This document shows, piece after piece, positions 15,797-23,649 of a DNA stretch of 36,093 bases. Source of the stretch: Methanomicrobiales archaeon (GTDB lineage: Archaea; Halobacteriota; Methanomicrobia; Methanomicrobiales; Methanospirillaceae). Under the pieces are notes generated by a model. It was not told the origin of the DNA, made no database searches, and saw only the letters and a list, made by a program, of their open reading frames with translations. How positions within the stretch are numbered: position 1 is the first letter of the stretch; each line of letters opens with the position of its first letter. The position numbers were made by a program, and so were the translations under genes. The stretch spans positions 1 to 36,093 of the forward strand of contig JANYBK010000084.1 of the NCBI GenBank assembly GCA_025360805.1, read 5' to 3'.

Positions 15797-15846
15797 AGCT
15801 AGAGTATGCAAGTCTGAAAGAAAAAAGATTGCTGGTCTGATATTGA

Positions 15847-16224
15847 TTATTCGAGCAACACTGCGTTGATAACGCCATCCTGACCCGGACGGCTTATAAT
15901 GCGGGCGTTTCCGATCTCGGTTTTGATAACCGCTCCCTTTGTGAGCAGGTTCCTCCGGACATAGTTCGGGTTTGCTTCGTTCTTCTCGACTTTTTCGATC
16001 TTCACTTTCTTGGTTTCGCCGTTTGTGGGGTTGGTCACATTTGCAGAGGCTGCCCTGAGCGCCCTGACTTTGTCGTTTCCACCATAAGTGCGGATGATCT
16101 TCCTGCGGTCTTCACCGATATGGGTGTCTGCCGGTGCAAGACCGATTTCTGCTCTCCGCTTCATCTGTGCCGGACGGCGCCTGCCGCCGGTTACCTTACG
16201 TACTGATTCTCCCTGCCATTGCAT
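15847..16224 (-). CDS. rps8e: 30S ribosomal protein S8e
   Basis: A 125-residue protein matching archaeal S8e: '[24 protein letters not shown]' is the diagnostic opening, followed by '[23 protein letters not shown]' (residues ~37-59), '[31 protein letters not shown]' and the final 'INAVLLE'. It is a component of the small ribosomal subunit. A minus-strand TATA-like stretch (GAATATATAG, about 16274-16283) lies ~55 bases ahead of the start. It precedes the 140-residue hypothetical gene and DUF2240, probably in one transcript. Confidence 0.97.
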   Translation of the reverse strand: MQWQGESVRKVTGGRRRPAQMKRRAEIGLAPADTHIGEDRRKIIRTYGGNDKVRALRAASANVTNPTNGETKKVKIEKVEKNEANPNYVRRNLLTKGAVIKTEIGNARIISRPGQDGVINAVLLE

Positions 16225-16407
16225 AGTGTCACTCTCAAAGATATCTTCCTGGAATTGGCTTCCCGAAGATGGTGCTCTATATATTCCCTTCAGAATTATT
16301 TATAGTATTTCCCGATTGCATCTTTTTCTGATACCGGTCGGGTTAATGATGGCAAACGTACCTTTGTCGGGAATTCCGCTTCCGGAATTTGTGACAAAAC
16401 GCACAGT

Positions 16408-17055
16408 TTACGAAAGTATGCTGTCGAGTAATGCTGCAACGCCATCGCCGGTTTTTAAGTTTGTCCGGAACACGGGCATCGAAGGGTTGTAACGTTTGAT
16501 ATCTGATTGCATCCTGTCAAGGTTTGCACCAACGAGAGGAGCCAGATCGACTTTATTGATAACCCCTATTGTGCAGTCACGGAACATCATTGGGTGTTTG
16601 TTCACCACATCGTCTCCTTCTGTTGAACTCACTACAACGATCCGCTTCTCGGCACCTAACCGGAAATCTGTAGGGCAGACCATATTACCCACATTCTCGA
16701 TGAATAGCACATCGATATCATCTAGAGGAAGGTGGCTGATTGCGTGTTCAACCATATGGGCATCTAAGTGACATTCTTTGCCGGTATTTGCATTGAATGC
16801 CGGAATTCCCAGTGCGATAATTCTCTTAAAGTCGTCGTCTCCGTATACGTCACCGGCAATTGCGCCTGCCTTTAACCCTTTTTTATTGAGCAGCGGGACA
16901 AGGCGTTCTATTAGCGCGGTCTTACCTGAACCGATCGCCCCCAGCAGATCAAATGCCCGAACCCCGTGTGCCTTTAAGTGCAGTGCGTTCTGACTGGCGA
17001 GTGTGTTGTTGACGTCGTATACATCCTTCTCAATCCGGACGTCGATATGATGCAT
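16408..17055 (-). CDS. hypB: hydrogenase nickel incorporation GTPase HypB
   Basis: A 215-residue SIMIBI-class GTPase. The P-loop reads 'G-A-I-G-S-G-K-T' near residue 41, switch-like residues 'GDVYGDDDF', then 'IENVGNMVCPTDFRLGAEKRIVVVSSTEGDD', which is highly characteristic of HypB, and the base-recognition motif 'NKVDL' near 170. HypB loads nickel into [NiFe]-hydrogenases, fitting a hydrogenotrophic methanogen. The N-terminal His-rich nickel-storage stretch of some bacterial HypBs is absent, apart from M-H-H at the start, as usual in archaea. The ATG at 17055 is chosen because the promoter box at 17080-17088 sits ~27 bases upstream. No hypA is adjacent. Confidence 0.96.
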   Translation of the reverse strand: MHHIDVRIEKDVYDVNNTLASQNALHLKAHGVRAFDLLGAIGSGKTALIERLVPLLNKKGLKAGAIAGDVYGDDDFKRIIALGIPAFNANTGKECHLDAHMVEHAISHLPLDDIDVLFIENVGNMVCPTDFRLGAEKRIVVVSSTEGDDVVNKHPMMFRDCTIGVINKVDLAPLVGANLDRMQSDIKRYNPSMPVFRTNLKTGDGVAALLDSILS

Positions 17056-17079
17056 GTAAACTAAGTGGGAGCGTACACT

Positions 17080-17088
17080 GTTTATACC
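17080..17088. promoter_or_regulatory. single TATA-like box midway between hypB and srp19
   Basis: GTTTATACC on the plus strand (GGTATAAAC on the minus strand) is centred at ~17084. That is 29 bases from the hypB ATG (17055, minus) and 27 from the srp19 ATG (17111, plus). It is the only good TATA element in the 55-base gap, and neither gene has a ribosome site. The minus-strand version, preceded by CAAG, is the better match. The box probably drives hypB and possibly both genes. Confidence 0.5.
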
Positions 17089-17110
17089 TTGACCCACAAA
17101 CCCTCCTGCA

Positions 17111-17386
17111 ATGGTGGAAGGGGAGTGTATACTATATCCCTGCTATTTCAATGCAGGGTATTTGCGGAGTGAAGGCAGGAGGGTTCCGGACAGTCTGGCT
17201 GCCAAAGGACCGGTTCTTGCAGATATTGAACGCTCATTACGGAAGATTGGTGTAAAATACAGGGCCGAGGAGCACCACCACCCCGCTCACTGGGAACGGC
17301 ATGAAGGCCGTATTGTTGCCGAATGGACCGAGAAAAAAGAAGTACTTATAAAAAAAGTAGCTCAGAAAATGGATAAGGGACGGTAA
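17111..17386 (+). CDS. srp19: signal recognition particle subunit SRP19
   Basis: A 91-residue RNA-binding protein. The opening 'ILYPCYFNAGYLRSEGRRVP' contains the SRP19 signature (Y-P-x-Y, then S-E-G-R-R-V-P), followed by 'DIERSLRKIGVKYRAEEHHHPAHWERHEGRIV'. It binds helices 6 and 8 of 7S RNA and prepares the site for SRP54. Archaeal SRP19 is about 90-100 residues, so it is complete. There is no ribosome site before ATG 17111, and a leaderless message from the shared TATA box is likely. Only five bases separate it from the PHP-domain gene. Confidence 0.95.
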   Translation: MVEGECILYPCYFNAGYLRSEGRRVPDSLAAKGPVLADIERSLRKIGVKYRAEEHHHPAHWERHEGRIVAEWTEKKEVLIKKVAQKMDKGR

Positions 17387-17391
17387 ACGGC

Positions 17392-18036
17392 ATGTACGAT
17401 CTGCACACCCACACGATCCTGTCAGACGGGGAGATGCTTCCGATTGAATTAATACGGCGGATGGCTGTGATGGGTTATACCACAGTTGCGATCACTGATC
17501 ACGCTGATCATTCCAATACACAAGAGATACTTGCAACCTTGGTAAAGGTACGGGAATCTGCACAGATCTATGGTGTAAGACTGCTCTGCGGAGTTGAGCT
17601 AACCCATGTTCCACCCAGCCAGATAGCAAGCCTTGCGAAATCTGCAAAGGAACTGGGGGCAGACATTGTAATAGTCCACGGTGAAACAACGGTTGAGCCT
17701 GTGGCTCCCGGGACAAACCACGCTGCCTGCGGGTGCAGGTACGTAAACGTACTAGCCCACCCGGGACTCATCACGATTAAGGATGCACGGCTCGCTGCAA
17801 AAAATGGGATTGCCCTTGAGCTCACTTCACGCGGCGGACACAACCGGACGAATGGTCACGTAGCACAGATCGCGCTGGAAGCGGGCTGCCAGCTCGTTGT
17901 CGACTCTGACGCGCATGCACCCCACGATATTCTGGATGAACCGGCAAAATTTATCGTGGCAAAAGGGGCCGGACTAACCGATGCGCAGTGTAAAGAGGTT
18001 ATATCTTTAAATATTGACCAAATTCTCGGGTCCTAA
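17392..18036 (+). CDS. PHP-domain metal-dependent phosphoesterase
   Basis: A 214-residue PHP protein. The first metal motif 'DLHTHTILSDGE' is at residues 3-14, then 'TDHADHSN' near 37, 'CGVELTH' near 66, 'VHGETT' near 94, a 'VLAHPG' motif near 119 and 'VDSDAHAP' near 174. These supply the His/Asp/Glu ligands of a trinuclear metal centre. Archaeal proteins of this type are called histidinol-phosphatase-like or general phosphoesterases; the true substrate is unknown. It follows srp19 by five bases and is probably co-transcribed, a pairing without obvious logic. Confidence 0.9.
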   Translation: MYDLHTHTILSDGEMLPIELIRRMAVMGYTTVAITDHADHSNTQEILATLVKVRESAQIYGVRLLCGVELTHVPPSQIASLAKSAKELGADIVIVHGETTVEPVAPGTNHAACGCRYVNVLAHPGLITIKDARLAAKNGIALELTSRGGHNRTNGHVAQIALEAGCQLVVDSDAHAPHDILDEPAKFIVAKGAGLTDAQCKEVISLNIDQILGS

Positions 18037-18095
18037 AATTTCTATTTATACTTTCACGGAATATTTAAATACTGTTCTGTAGCATATATATAGAT

Positions 18096-18113
18096 TACTA
18101 AAAAGTTTTAGTA
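18096..18113. promoter_or_regulatory. 18-base perfect palindrome at the gar1 promoter
   Basis: TACTAAAA (18096-18103) and TTTTAGTA (18106-18113) are exact inverted repeats around AG. The AT-rich ATATATATAG (~18084-18093) lies just upstream, predicting a start site close to 18110, inside the palindrome. It lies 25 bases ahead of the gar1 ATG at 18139. As RNA the hairpin would be weak, so a protein-binding operator is more likely than a terminator, although either could serve the end of the PHP gene. Confidence 0.45.
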
Positions 18114-18138
18114 TTATTGTATTTGTGAGGTTGTTTAG

Positions 18139-18363
18139 ATGAAGGTTGTTGGTCGAGCGATGAGCACCGTTGGCAGTCGGATGCTCATTATCCAGTGCGA
18201 TGCCGGCCAGCTCCCTGCTTTATACAGCGAAGTAACTGACAAGCGTATGAAGCCGGTTGGAAAGATTCTTGATCTTTTCGGTAATGTAAAAGCACCATAC
18301 GCTGCGGTCCTCTGCCGGGAAAAATGCGCGGTTCTGCCCAATGAGAAACTCTTCGCAAAATAA
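18139..18363 (+). CDS. gar1: H/ACA ribonucleoprotein subunit Gar1
   Basis: A 74-residue small beta-barrel protein with the Gar1 core: 'VGRAMSTVGSRMLIIQC' at the start, 'DKRMKPVGKILDLFGNVKAPYAAVLC' (residues ~35-60) with the conserved G-x-I-x-D-x-F-G-x-V-x-x-P-Y element. It belongs to H/ACA particles that guide pseudouridine formation in rRNA and binds the catalytic subunit Cbf5. A GAGG element precedes the ATG by about a dozen bases. Archaeal Gar1 lacks the Gly/Arg-rich tails of the eukaryotic protein. TFB follows on the same strand, a pairing common in archaea. Confidence 0.95.
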   Translation: MKVVGRAMSTVGSRMLIIQCDAGQLPALYSEVTDKRMKPVGKILDLFGNVKAPYAAVLCREKCAVLPNEKLFAK

Positions 18364-18426
18364 GATCATATTAACACAAATACATTGGTTTTTGCCATCA
18401 GAAAAAATCAGTAACGGGGAATGTGG

Positions 18427-19431
18427 ATGACGGAATTAGAGAAGTTAAAAACCCTTCAGAATGAGAGGGAAGCGCTAAAAACGCGGACAAAGCAGAAAGA
18501 GACGGAAAAGAAAGCAGAGAACCATACCGAGACGGTATGTCCGGAGTGTGGCGGGCGGCAGCTTGTCCACGATTACGAACGGGCTGAACTTGTCTGCCAG
18601 AGCTGCGGGCTAGTTCTCGATGATGATTTCATAGACCGTGGTCCCGAGTGGCGTGCATTTGACCATGACCAGCGCATGAAGCGTTCAAGGGTCGGTGCAC
18701 CGATGACCTTTACGATCCACGACAAGGGTCTATCGACCATGATCGACTGGCGCAACCGTGACAGTTACGGCCGGGCAATCTCGTCCAAGAACCGGGCACA
18801 GCTCTACCGGCTCCGCAAGTGGCAGCGCCGTATCCGCGTGAGCAATGCAACCGAGCGCAACCTTGCATTTGCTCTTTCAGAACTTGACCGGATGGCATCG
18901 GCTCTCGGTCTCCCGCGAAACGTCCGTGAGACCGCAGCAGTGGTGTACCGCGACGCAGTGGACAAGAACCTTATCCGCGGGCGAAGTATCGAAGGTGTGG
19001 CAGCAGCTGCTCTCTATGCAGCCTGCCGGCAGTGCAATGTACCAAGAACCCTTGATGAGATTGCCGAAGTGTCGCGTGTGTCAAGAAAAGAGATCGGCAG
19101 AACATACCGTTTCATCTCCCGTGAACTGGGCTTAAAGCTCCTCCCGACTTCCCCCATCGATTACGTACCGCGCTTCTGCTCGGGACTGACGCTTAAAGGC
19201 GAGGTACAGAGCCGTGCCGTTGAGATTCTGCGACAGGCTGGCGAACGCGAGCTGACCAGTGGCAGGGGTCCGACTGGTGTGGCAGCGGCAGCAATTTACA
19301 TCTCCTCGATCCTTGGCGGAGAACGACGTACCCAGCGCGAGGTTGCAGAAGTTGCCGGGGTCACTGAGGTCACTATCCGGAACCGGTATAAGGAACTTGC
19401 AGAGAAACTTGACATCGAGATCATTCTCTGA
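18427..19431 (+). CDS. tfb: transcription initiation factor TFB
   Basis: A 334-residue TFIIB homologue that bridges TBP and RNA polymerase. The zinc ribbon uses C38, C41, C57 and C60; the B-reader/linker contains '[10 protein letters not shown]' near 75; two cyclin-fold repeats follow (~130-225 and ~230-330), the second ending with the helix-turn-helix '[23 protein letters not shown]'. ATG 18427 is preferred because GGGGA lies six bases upstream; ATG 18421 is immediately adjacent to it and too close. A charged, Lys/Glu-rich coil of about 35 residues precedes the zinc ribbon, longer than in many archaeal TFBs. It shares direction with gar1 at a 63-base distance. Confidence 0.97.
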   Translation: MTELEKLKTLQNEREALKTRTKQKETEKKAENHTETVCPECGGRQLVHDYERAELVCQSCGLVLDDDFIDRGPEWRAFDHDQRMKRSRVGAPMTFTIHDKGLSTMIDWRNRDSYGRAISSKNRAQLYRLRKWQRRIRVSNATERNLAFALSELDRMASALGLPRNVRETAAVVYRDAVDKNLIRGRSIEGVAAAALYAACRQCNVPRTLDEIAEVSRVSRKEIGRTYRFISRELGLKLLPTSPIDYVPRFCSGLTLKGEVQSRAVEILRQAGERELTSGRGPTGVAAAAIYISSILGGERRTQREVAEVAGVTEVTIRNRYKELAEKLDIEIIL

Positions 19432-19453
19432 TTCACATCTTTTTTCATATCAT

Positions 19454-19484
19454 CCCGTCTCCCGATGCTGTGACGGGCGTTTTT
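19454..19484 (+). terminator. hairpin plus T-run after tfb
   Basis: CCCGTC (19454-19459) pairs exactly with GACGGG (19472-19477), followed by five T at 19480-19484. A further T-run lies at ~19438-19445 immediately after the tfb stop. Together they should end the gar1-tfb transcript before the tRNA promoter at 19493. Confidence 0.6.
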
Positions 19485-19492
19485 GGGATAGC

Positions 19493-19538
19493 AACAACTA
19501 TATTCCCTGCGCTGGAAAATTGTATGCCACAAAAAGGC
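19493..19538 (+). promoter_or_regulatory. promoter and leader of tRNA-Ala(CGC)
   Basis: AACAACTATAT (19493-19503) contains the TATA element. A leader block reading GGAAAAT-x-GTATGCC-x-CAAA lies at about 19514-19532, where transcription should begin near GTATGCC, ~24 bases after the TATA. The same TATA block and an 18-of-22-identical leader block occur before the second tRNA-Ala gene. Confidence 0.6.
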
Positions 19539-19610
19539 GGGCTCGTAGATCAGGGGTAGATCGCTACGTTCGCAACGTAGAGGCCGCGGGTTCAAATCCC
19601 GCCGGGTCCA
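19539..19610 (+). tRNA. tRNA-Ala (CGC)
   Basis: A 72-base gene with acceptor GGGCTCG/CGGGTCC (including the G3-U70 pair that marks alanine tRNA), anticodon stem CTACG/CGTAG, loop TTCGCAA (anticodon CGC), T-arm GGG-TTCAAAT-CCC and discriminator A at 19610. No CCA is encoded; TTTTCC follows. It reads GCG codons. Confidence 0.96.
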
Positions 19611-19677
19611 TTTTCCTGTTAAAAATAAGTCTGAATATCTTTTATTCACCCATTCCTTTCACAGTATAAGCAGCTTG

Positions 19678-19697
19678 AAACCCGATTGGGGTTTTTT
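19678..19697 (+). terminator. perfect hairpin terminator between convergent genes
   Basis: AAACCC (19678-19683) and GGGTTT (19689-19694) are exact complements around GATTG and continue into three more T, making a six-T tail. It lies between tRNA-Ala(CGC) on the plus strand and the 61-residue gene on the minus strand and could serve the tRNA transcript. Confidence 0.6.
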
Positions 19698-19753
19698 GCG
19701 CGTTGGGCTTCATAGCTGGAGAGGTTACTGTACCGCAGAACCTTTCGTACGAA

Positions 19754-19939
19754 TCATTTCTTCGGTTGCATTGATGCGACTTCGCCTTCCAGCGCGGATT
19801 TAAGTTTCTCGACCGCTTCATTGAGATCGTTTGTGGTAGTGATGGTAAATGAGTTGTCGCTTTTTGGGTCATGATAGTTGACGACATATTCGATTTGACC
19901 GTCCTTTGCCTTCTTGGGTTCAATTATCAGCTTTGCCAT
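19754..19939 (-). CDS. small conserved-looking acidic/basic protein, function unknown
   Basis: A 61-residue protein located between the two tRNA-Ala genes on the opposite strand. It opens with a beta-hairpin-like pattern ('KLIIEPKKAKDGQIEYVVNY', 'NSFTITTTNDL') followed by a helix ('LNEAVEKLKSAL') and a Lys-rich tail. No cysteines, signal peptide or membrane segment. The balanced, strand-strand-helix composition and clean ATG at 19939 support a real gene rather than a chance frame. I do not recognise the family. A terminator-like hairpin lies beyond its stop. Confidence 0.6.
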   Translation of the reverse strand: MAKLIIEPKKAKDGQIEYVVNYHDPKSDNSFTITTTNDLNEAVEKLKSALEGEVASMQPKK

Positions 19940-19997
19940 AATGGTTCAGGAATATTTTATTTTTGTTCTTCATCTGCCTTGAGGAAACCTGATCAGT

Positions 19998-20048
19998 AAC
20001 AACTATATGGGATAGATGGGAAAATAGTATGCCGCAAATTAGATTGAA
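19998..20048 (+). promoter_or_regulatory. promoter and leader of tRNA-Ala(TGC)
   Basis: AACAACTATAT (19998-20008) and the leader GGGAAAAT-x-GTATGCC-x-CAAA (~20018-20037) repeat the arrangement seen before tRNA-Ala(CGC). The distance from the TATA block to the tRNA is 51 bases here versus 46 there. Confidence 0.6.
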
Positions 20049-20120
20049 GGGCTCGTAGATCAGGGGTAGATCGTCACGTTTGCAACGTGAAGGCCACGGG
20101 TTCAAATCCCGTCGAGTCCA
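20049..20120 (+). tRNA. tRNA-Ala (TGC)
   Basis: A 72-base gene with acceptor GGGCTCG/CGAGTCC (G3-U70 present), anticodon stem TCACG/CGTGA, loop TTTGCAA (anticodon TGC), T-arm around TTCAAAT and discriminator A at 20120. No encoded CCA. It differs from the CGC isoacceptor at eight to nine positions, mostly paired changes that keep the stems. Confidence 0.96.
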
Positions 20121-20307
20121 TCATTTTCTCTCAATTGTTTTTCCGATAGTTTGTTGCAAGCGCTATTCTGCACTTATTTCACGAACGCAGGTTGTGCCGA
20201 GAGACTATATGAGAGACGAAAAGATTCTTTTTGGGGTATTTGAGGTATTAACCACTGATGGGTCATTCTCGGGTTGAAAGAAAATCTCATAAAGAAAAGA
20301 TGCATAT

Positions 20308-20754
20308 TTAATCAATCCAGTCGAGCAGGTGGCTGGACTTATCCTGCCCGCCCTTCTGGATCAGCTTTGCTTTGACTTTTTTTACCGCTTCGATTGCAGG
20401 AGACTGCTGCTCGAACTGACCATAATCCATATAATCGCGGGAGATCCGGTCCTCTACTTCTACTGTAATCTCTCGTATGGGTGAATAATGCTCTTCTGAA
20501 ATCTCCAAAGAGGTTGATTCTTCCTCTCGGATATTCTGTTCCTGTGCCACGACCTGCGGGGTCTCCTGTATTATCATTGGAGCCATAACAGGAATCGCGC
20601 AAGGTGCTGTATTTAATACCTGTTGGTTTACCGTGGCAGGGCTGAACATACCTTGTGGTGAACCTGACCTGTAGAGTAAGAAATCCACAAAATCTTCAAC
20701 TTCCCTGCGCTGATCGGGCGACAATCGATCCAGTTTCCTTTCCAGTGATTCCAT
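20308..20754 (-). CDS. hypothetical protein with DUF2281-like N-terminus
   Basis: A 148-residue protein. The N-terminal ~30 residues ('LERKLDRLSPDQRREVEDFVDFLLYR') match the helical DUF2281 motif that occurs in small antitoxin-like proteins. The middle (~35-110) is low-complexity, rich in Gln, Glu, Pro and Val and probably unstructured; the C-terminal ~35 residues form an amphipathic Lys-rich helix and end 'HLLDWID'. There is no toxin-like neighbour, so an antitoxin role is not supported. It starts at ATG 20754 and lies downstream of thiL on the same strand with a 71-base gap. Confidence 0.7.
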   Translation of the reverse strand: MESLERKLDRLSPDQRREVEDFVDFLLYRSGSPQGMFSPATVNQQVLNTAPCAIPVMAPMIIQETPQVVAQEQNIREEESTSLEISEEHYSPIREITVEVEDRISRDYMDYGQFEQQSPAIEAVKKVKAKLIQKGGQDKSSHLLDWID

Positions 20755-20825
20755 ACAGTGCCAGTGTATTTGTAGAGAAATGTCTCGTGTTAATCGTATT
20801 TAATGCGCCGTGGTATTGGTAAATA

Positions 20826-21689
20826 TCATTCCCACCGGTGCTGGTACCCGCGTTTTGAAAGCGGTTTGCCATCGACAGTGACAGAATTTTCTGTCACAAC
20901 GGTCCCGATCACAGTTGAAGGTACTCCGTTAACAGGGAATTTGTCAGGAGAGATTGTGAAGATTAATTCGTAATCACCACCGCCATAAAGAGCGAGTTCT
21001 CGTGCCTGTTCAACGGGGATACCTGCAGCAAGGGGCAGTTTTTTCGTATCGATTGTAAACCCGCACCCGTTCACGCTCATCAGATCGTAGAGCGAGAGGG
21101 CAATCCCGTCACTGTCATCCATCATCGCACTTACGCCGGCCCGGCCGAGACGCTGGCCCTCCTCCACCCGGGGTTGCGGCTCGAAGAGCGCTTTCTCATA
21201 CTGGAGATACCCGTCAAGCCATGCCTGTGCCTGCCCGGGTATGCCAGTGATGCAGACGAGATCACCCGGTCGGGCCCCCCTCCTCCGCACAATAGAGTCT
21301 TTACCAACCAGTCCCAGTCCGGTTGTCACTACAGTGAGCTCCCCATGACGGTCGATATCGCCACCGATGATAGCCGCACCATATTTTTTGCAGCAATCCT
21401 GTGCACCCTGCATCACCCCGGACAGGGACTTCCAGTCATCCAACCCTACGGCAATCAGGAGATATTTTGGAGCCGCCCCCATGCTAGCAATATCTGAGAG
21501 GGTAACTGCTGCGCTCATCCAGCCTGCCTGCCAGTCGGTCATACCTTTTACAAAGTCCGTAGTCCGGTGGAGCATGTCGGTAGTCACTACCATGATCTGT
21601 TCACCACACGGCAGTTCTGCACAGTCATCAAGGCAGTTCTCCCGCCCGACTATGCCTGTCACTACGTTCAGGAGCTCGCGGTCATCCAC
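20826..21689 (-). CDS. thiL: thiamine-monophosphate kinase
   Basis: A 287-residue member of the PurM/ThiL family, which phosphorylates thiamine monophosphate to thiamine diphosphate. Recognisable elements are 'DDCAELPCG' near residue 20, the metal/ATP-binding 'TTDMLHRTTDF', 'AAVTLSDIASMGAAPKYLLIAVGL' (~61-84), 'GGDIDRHGELTVVTTGLG' and the C-terminal 'MDDSDGIALSLYDLM' and 'GGGDYELIFTI'. Length is slightly below the usual 300-330. The first ATG (21689) overlaps the end of the DUF460 gene by eight bases, so it is translated in the same operon as RIO2 and DUF460. Confidence 0.95.
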   Translation of the reverse strand: MDDRELLNVVTGIVGRENCLDDCAELPCGEQIMVVTTDMLHRTTDFVKGMTDWQAGWMSAAVTLSDIASMGAAPKYLLIAVGLDDWKSLSGVMQGAQDCCKKYGAAIIGGDIDRHGELTVVTTGLGLVGKDSIVRRRGARPGDLVCITGIPGQAQAWLDGYLQYEKALFEPQPRVEEGQRLGRAGVSAMMDDSDGIALSLYDLMSVNGCGFTIDTKKLPLAAGIPVEQARELALYGGGDYELIFTISPDKFPVNGVPSTVIGTVVTENSVTVDGKPLSKRGYQHRWE

Positions 21690-23649
21690 TTTTTTTCACT
21701 TCCTTACCCCTTTCGCTCTTGTACTCCTTGAAGATGTGCTCAATCATATCGGTTTGTTTCTCCCGCTCATGCCGGATCTGCACTCCCTGCCACTGGAGCA
21801 GAGCATGATCAAGCGCTTCCTTGCCGCAGAGTCCCTGCCTGCCCCGCACCTGGACCCGGGCCTCCTTATCGGAAAGGAGCGGCACACCGGCTTCACGAAA
21901 CACAGGGGTGAGCAGCGGATCGCTCCCGGCAAGAACAGCAGCGCCGGCAACGACTGCTTTAACACGTATTTCAGCGAGATCCTTGACAACGTTTCTTCCC
22001 CAGCCATCAATCCGGGTGACAAAAATAACGTCTCCTTCATCTATTCCCACATCCTCTGCGAGCTTGCGAAGACCCTCTTTTGTCAGCGCATCCATAACTT
22101 TTACCGGAACCACTTCGCCATCCATGGAGAGTTCCGCAAACTGTTTGATCCTTGCTAACCGTTTGGCAAGGTTACGGTTGTGGCGTTCCTCTTTTCGTAA
22201 ATGTTTTTTTAAGTTCTGAATAATCACATCCTTTTTTACCACTTCGGCATCCTTTGCCAGTTCGGAATCCCGGTTGGTCTGAACCTTCCGGATGCGTGCC
22301 TGCAGGCGTCGAATCTCAAACTCTTTTTCCTTTATCTCTTCTTGTAACTCGGCAACAAATGTGCGGAGTCGCTTTACCATCCCGTCCAGCACCCGCACCC
22401 GCTCATCGTGTTTTTCATCAACAAGGGCCGGAGGTGCTTCCCGTTGGGGATTGGGTGCTGCATCACCATTTATCTCTGCAAGAGCGTGCTCTAACGATTG
22501 CCCCCGGATTACCCGTGCCCGTACTTCATCGAGATCGTACCCCGGGGGAATCCGTTTTAACAGGTTCTGGAACTTGTGCCGGTACTGGCGGTATGCATCA
22601 AGGGCTGCCGAGAGCGCGTCCCGCTCGTGATCATTTTCATACGAAAAAGAGGCTGTAATCTCCAGTTTGGTCTCAACACTCACGTCCTGTTTTGGAGTAT
22701 ATGCAATCGCGCTGAATGCCCTGCGGATCTTCTCAACCGAAAAGGGCATTTCCCGAACATCGGATGCGATAATGAGAGGTTTTCCGATTTTGTAGAGTGA
22801 CTCGATCACATCCCCCATATTCATTTGACGGGAACTCTGGAGGTGCAGCAGGGTCCCGTCAAGATCGAGTACAGCAACAGCAGTAGTAGTCCCCGGGTCA
22901 ATCCCGATGATCAGATACCGCGGCTTTCCGGAGAGCGGGCGGTACTGGATCCGTTCGAGCCGTTTGCCATTGATCCTCACCTGGACATCGGAACCCCGGT
23001 AGGTGGAGACGGGTACCTGATCACGGGTAGTAAATACACGGAATACCACCCGGCTGCACCCGCCAAATGCCCGGATCTCCTTCTTCTCATACCTTAACCC
23101 GGCTGCAACGAGTGCCTGATCGATCTCCCGCCCTTTAAGTTGGACTGCCCCGTGAATCTTGCGCACGTACCGGTTCTGGCTCCACCCCCCCTTTCCTAAC
23201 GAGCGGTGTCGGCTGACTATGATCTCGCTCTCGTTTTCAAACGCGATTACTTCTGCGCCGGCACCAAGAGAAGCTACCTGTGCGCTGGTCCGGGCTTCAG
23301 CAAAAGGATCGAAACGGTTGAAACTGATGTTATACCTGGCTGCAACCTTACCAAGTGTCTCCTTATGTTCACCCCCGGTCACCTGTACGAGCCGGGTCTG
23401 CGGGGGGAGACCCTGTAAAAAAAAGTAGAGTTCACGCTGGTCAGCAGCAATCTCCTGCAGGCTGTCCACAGCAAGGATATCCGGTTGTTCCTCCCTGAGC
23501 ATGCGGAAAAGCCGGAACAGTGAGACTTCAGATTCGCTAACTATTGTCTGGCCTGACATCCGGACCAGAGCATAGAGTGGCCTGCGGGTACGCGACCTCA
23601 CCGATCCTTTGATGATATCGATGCCAAAGACGTTTAGCCGGTCACGCAT
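21682..23649 (-). CDS. DUF460 protein, predicted RNase H-like nuclease with coiled coil
   Basis: A 655-residue archaea-specific protein. The first ~200 residues hold a RuvC/RNase H-like fold ('VFGIDIIKGS'), the centre repeats such a fold ('LIIGIDPGTTTAVAVLDLDG', near 245-265) with the D-P-G-T-T-T nucleotide/metal loop, a long charged coiled coil follows (~430-520, Arg/Lys/Glu-rich), and a C-terminal domain (~525-655) ends the protein. The family is annotated as a predicted nuclease of the RuvC/YqgF superfamily; no biochemical role is known to me. It overlaps rio2 upstream (16 bases) and thiL downstream (8 bases), so coupling is strong and a role in rRNA processing next to RIO2 is plausible. 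Confidence 0.9.
   Translation of the reverse strand: MRDRLNVFGIDIIKGSVRSRTRRPLYALVRMSGQTIVSESEVSLFRLFRMLREEQPDILAVDSLQEIAADQRELYFFLQGLPPQTRLVQVTGGEHKETLGKVAARYNISFNRFDPFAEARTSAQVASLGAGAEVIAFENESEIIVSRHRSLGKGGWSQNRYVRKIHGAVQLKGREIDQALVAAGLRYEKKEIRAFGGCSRVVFRVFTTRDQVPVSTYRGSDVQVRINGKRLERIQYRPLSGKPRYLIIGIDPGTTTAVAVLDLDGTLLHLQSSRQMNMGDVIESLYKIGKPLIIASDVREMPFSVEKIRRAFSAIAYTPKQDVSVETKLEITASFSYENDHERDALSAALDAYRQYRHKFQNLLKRIPPGYDLDEVRARVIRGQSLEHALAEINGDAAPNPQREAPPALVDEKHDERVRVLDGMVKRLRTFVAELQEEIKEKEFEIRRLQARIRKVQTNRDSELAKDAEVVKKDVIIQNLKKHLRKEERHNRNLAKRLARIKQFAELSMDGEVVPVKVMDALTKEGLRKLAEDVGIDEGDVIFVTRIDGWGRNVVKDLAEIRVKAVVAGAAVLAGSDPLLTPVFREAGVPLLSDKEARVQVRGRQGLCGKEALDHALLQWQGVQIRHEREKQTDMIEHIFKEYKSERGKEVKKSG

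Noticed and set aside
19296-19669. Reading frames across tfb end and tRNA-Ala
   Set aside because: They run through a tRNA gene and contain tRNA-derived peptide typical of spurious frames.
21367-22158. 263-codon open frame on the plus strand across thiL and DUF460
   Set aside because: It overlaps two clearly conserved genes on the other strand and has no family resemblance.
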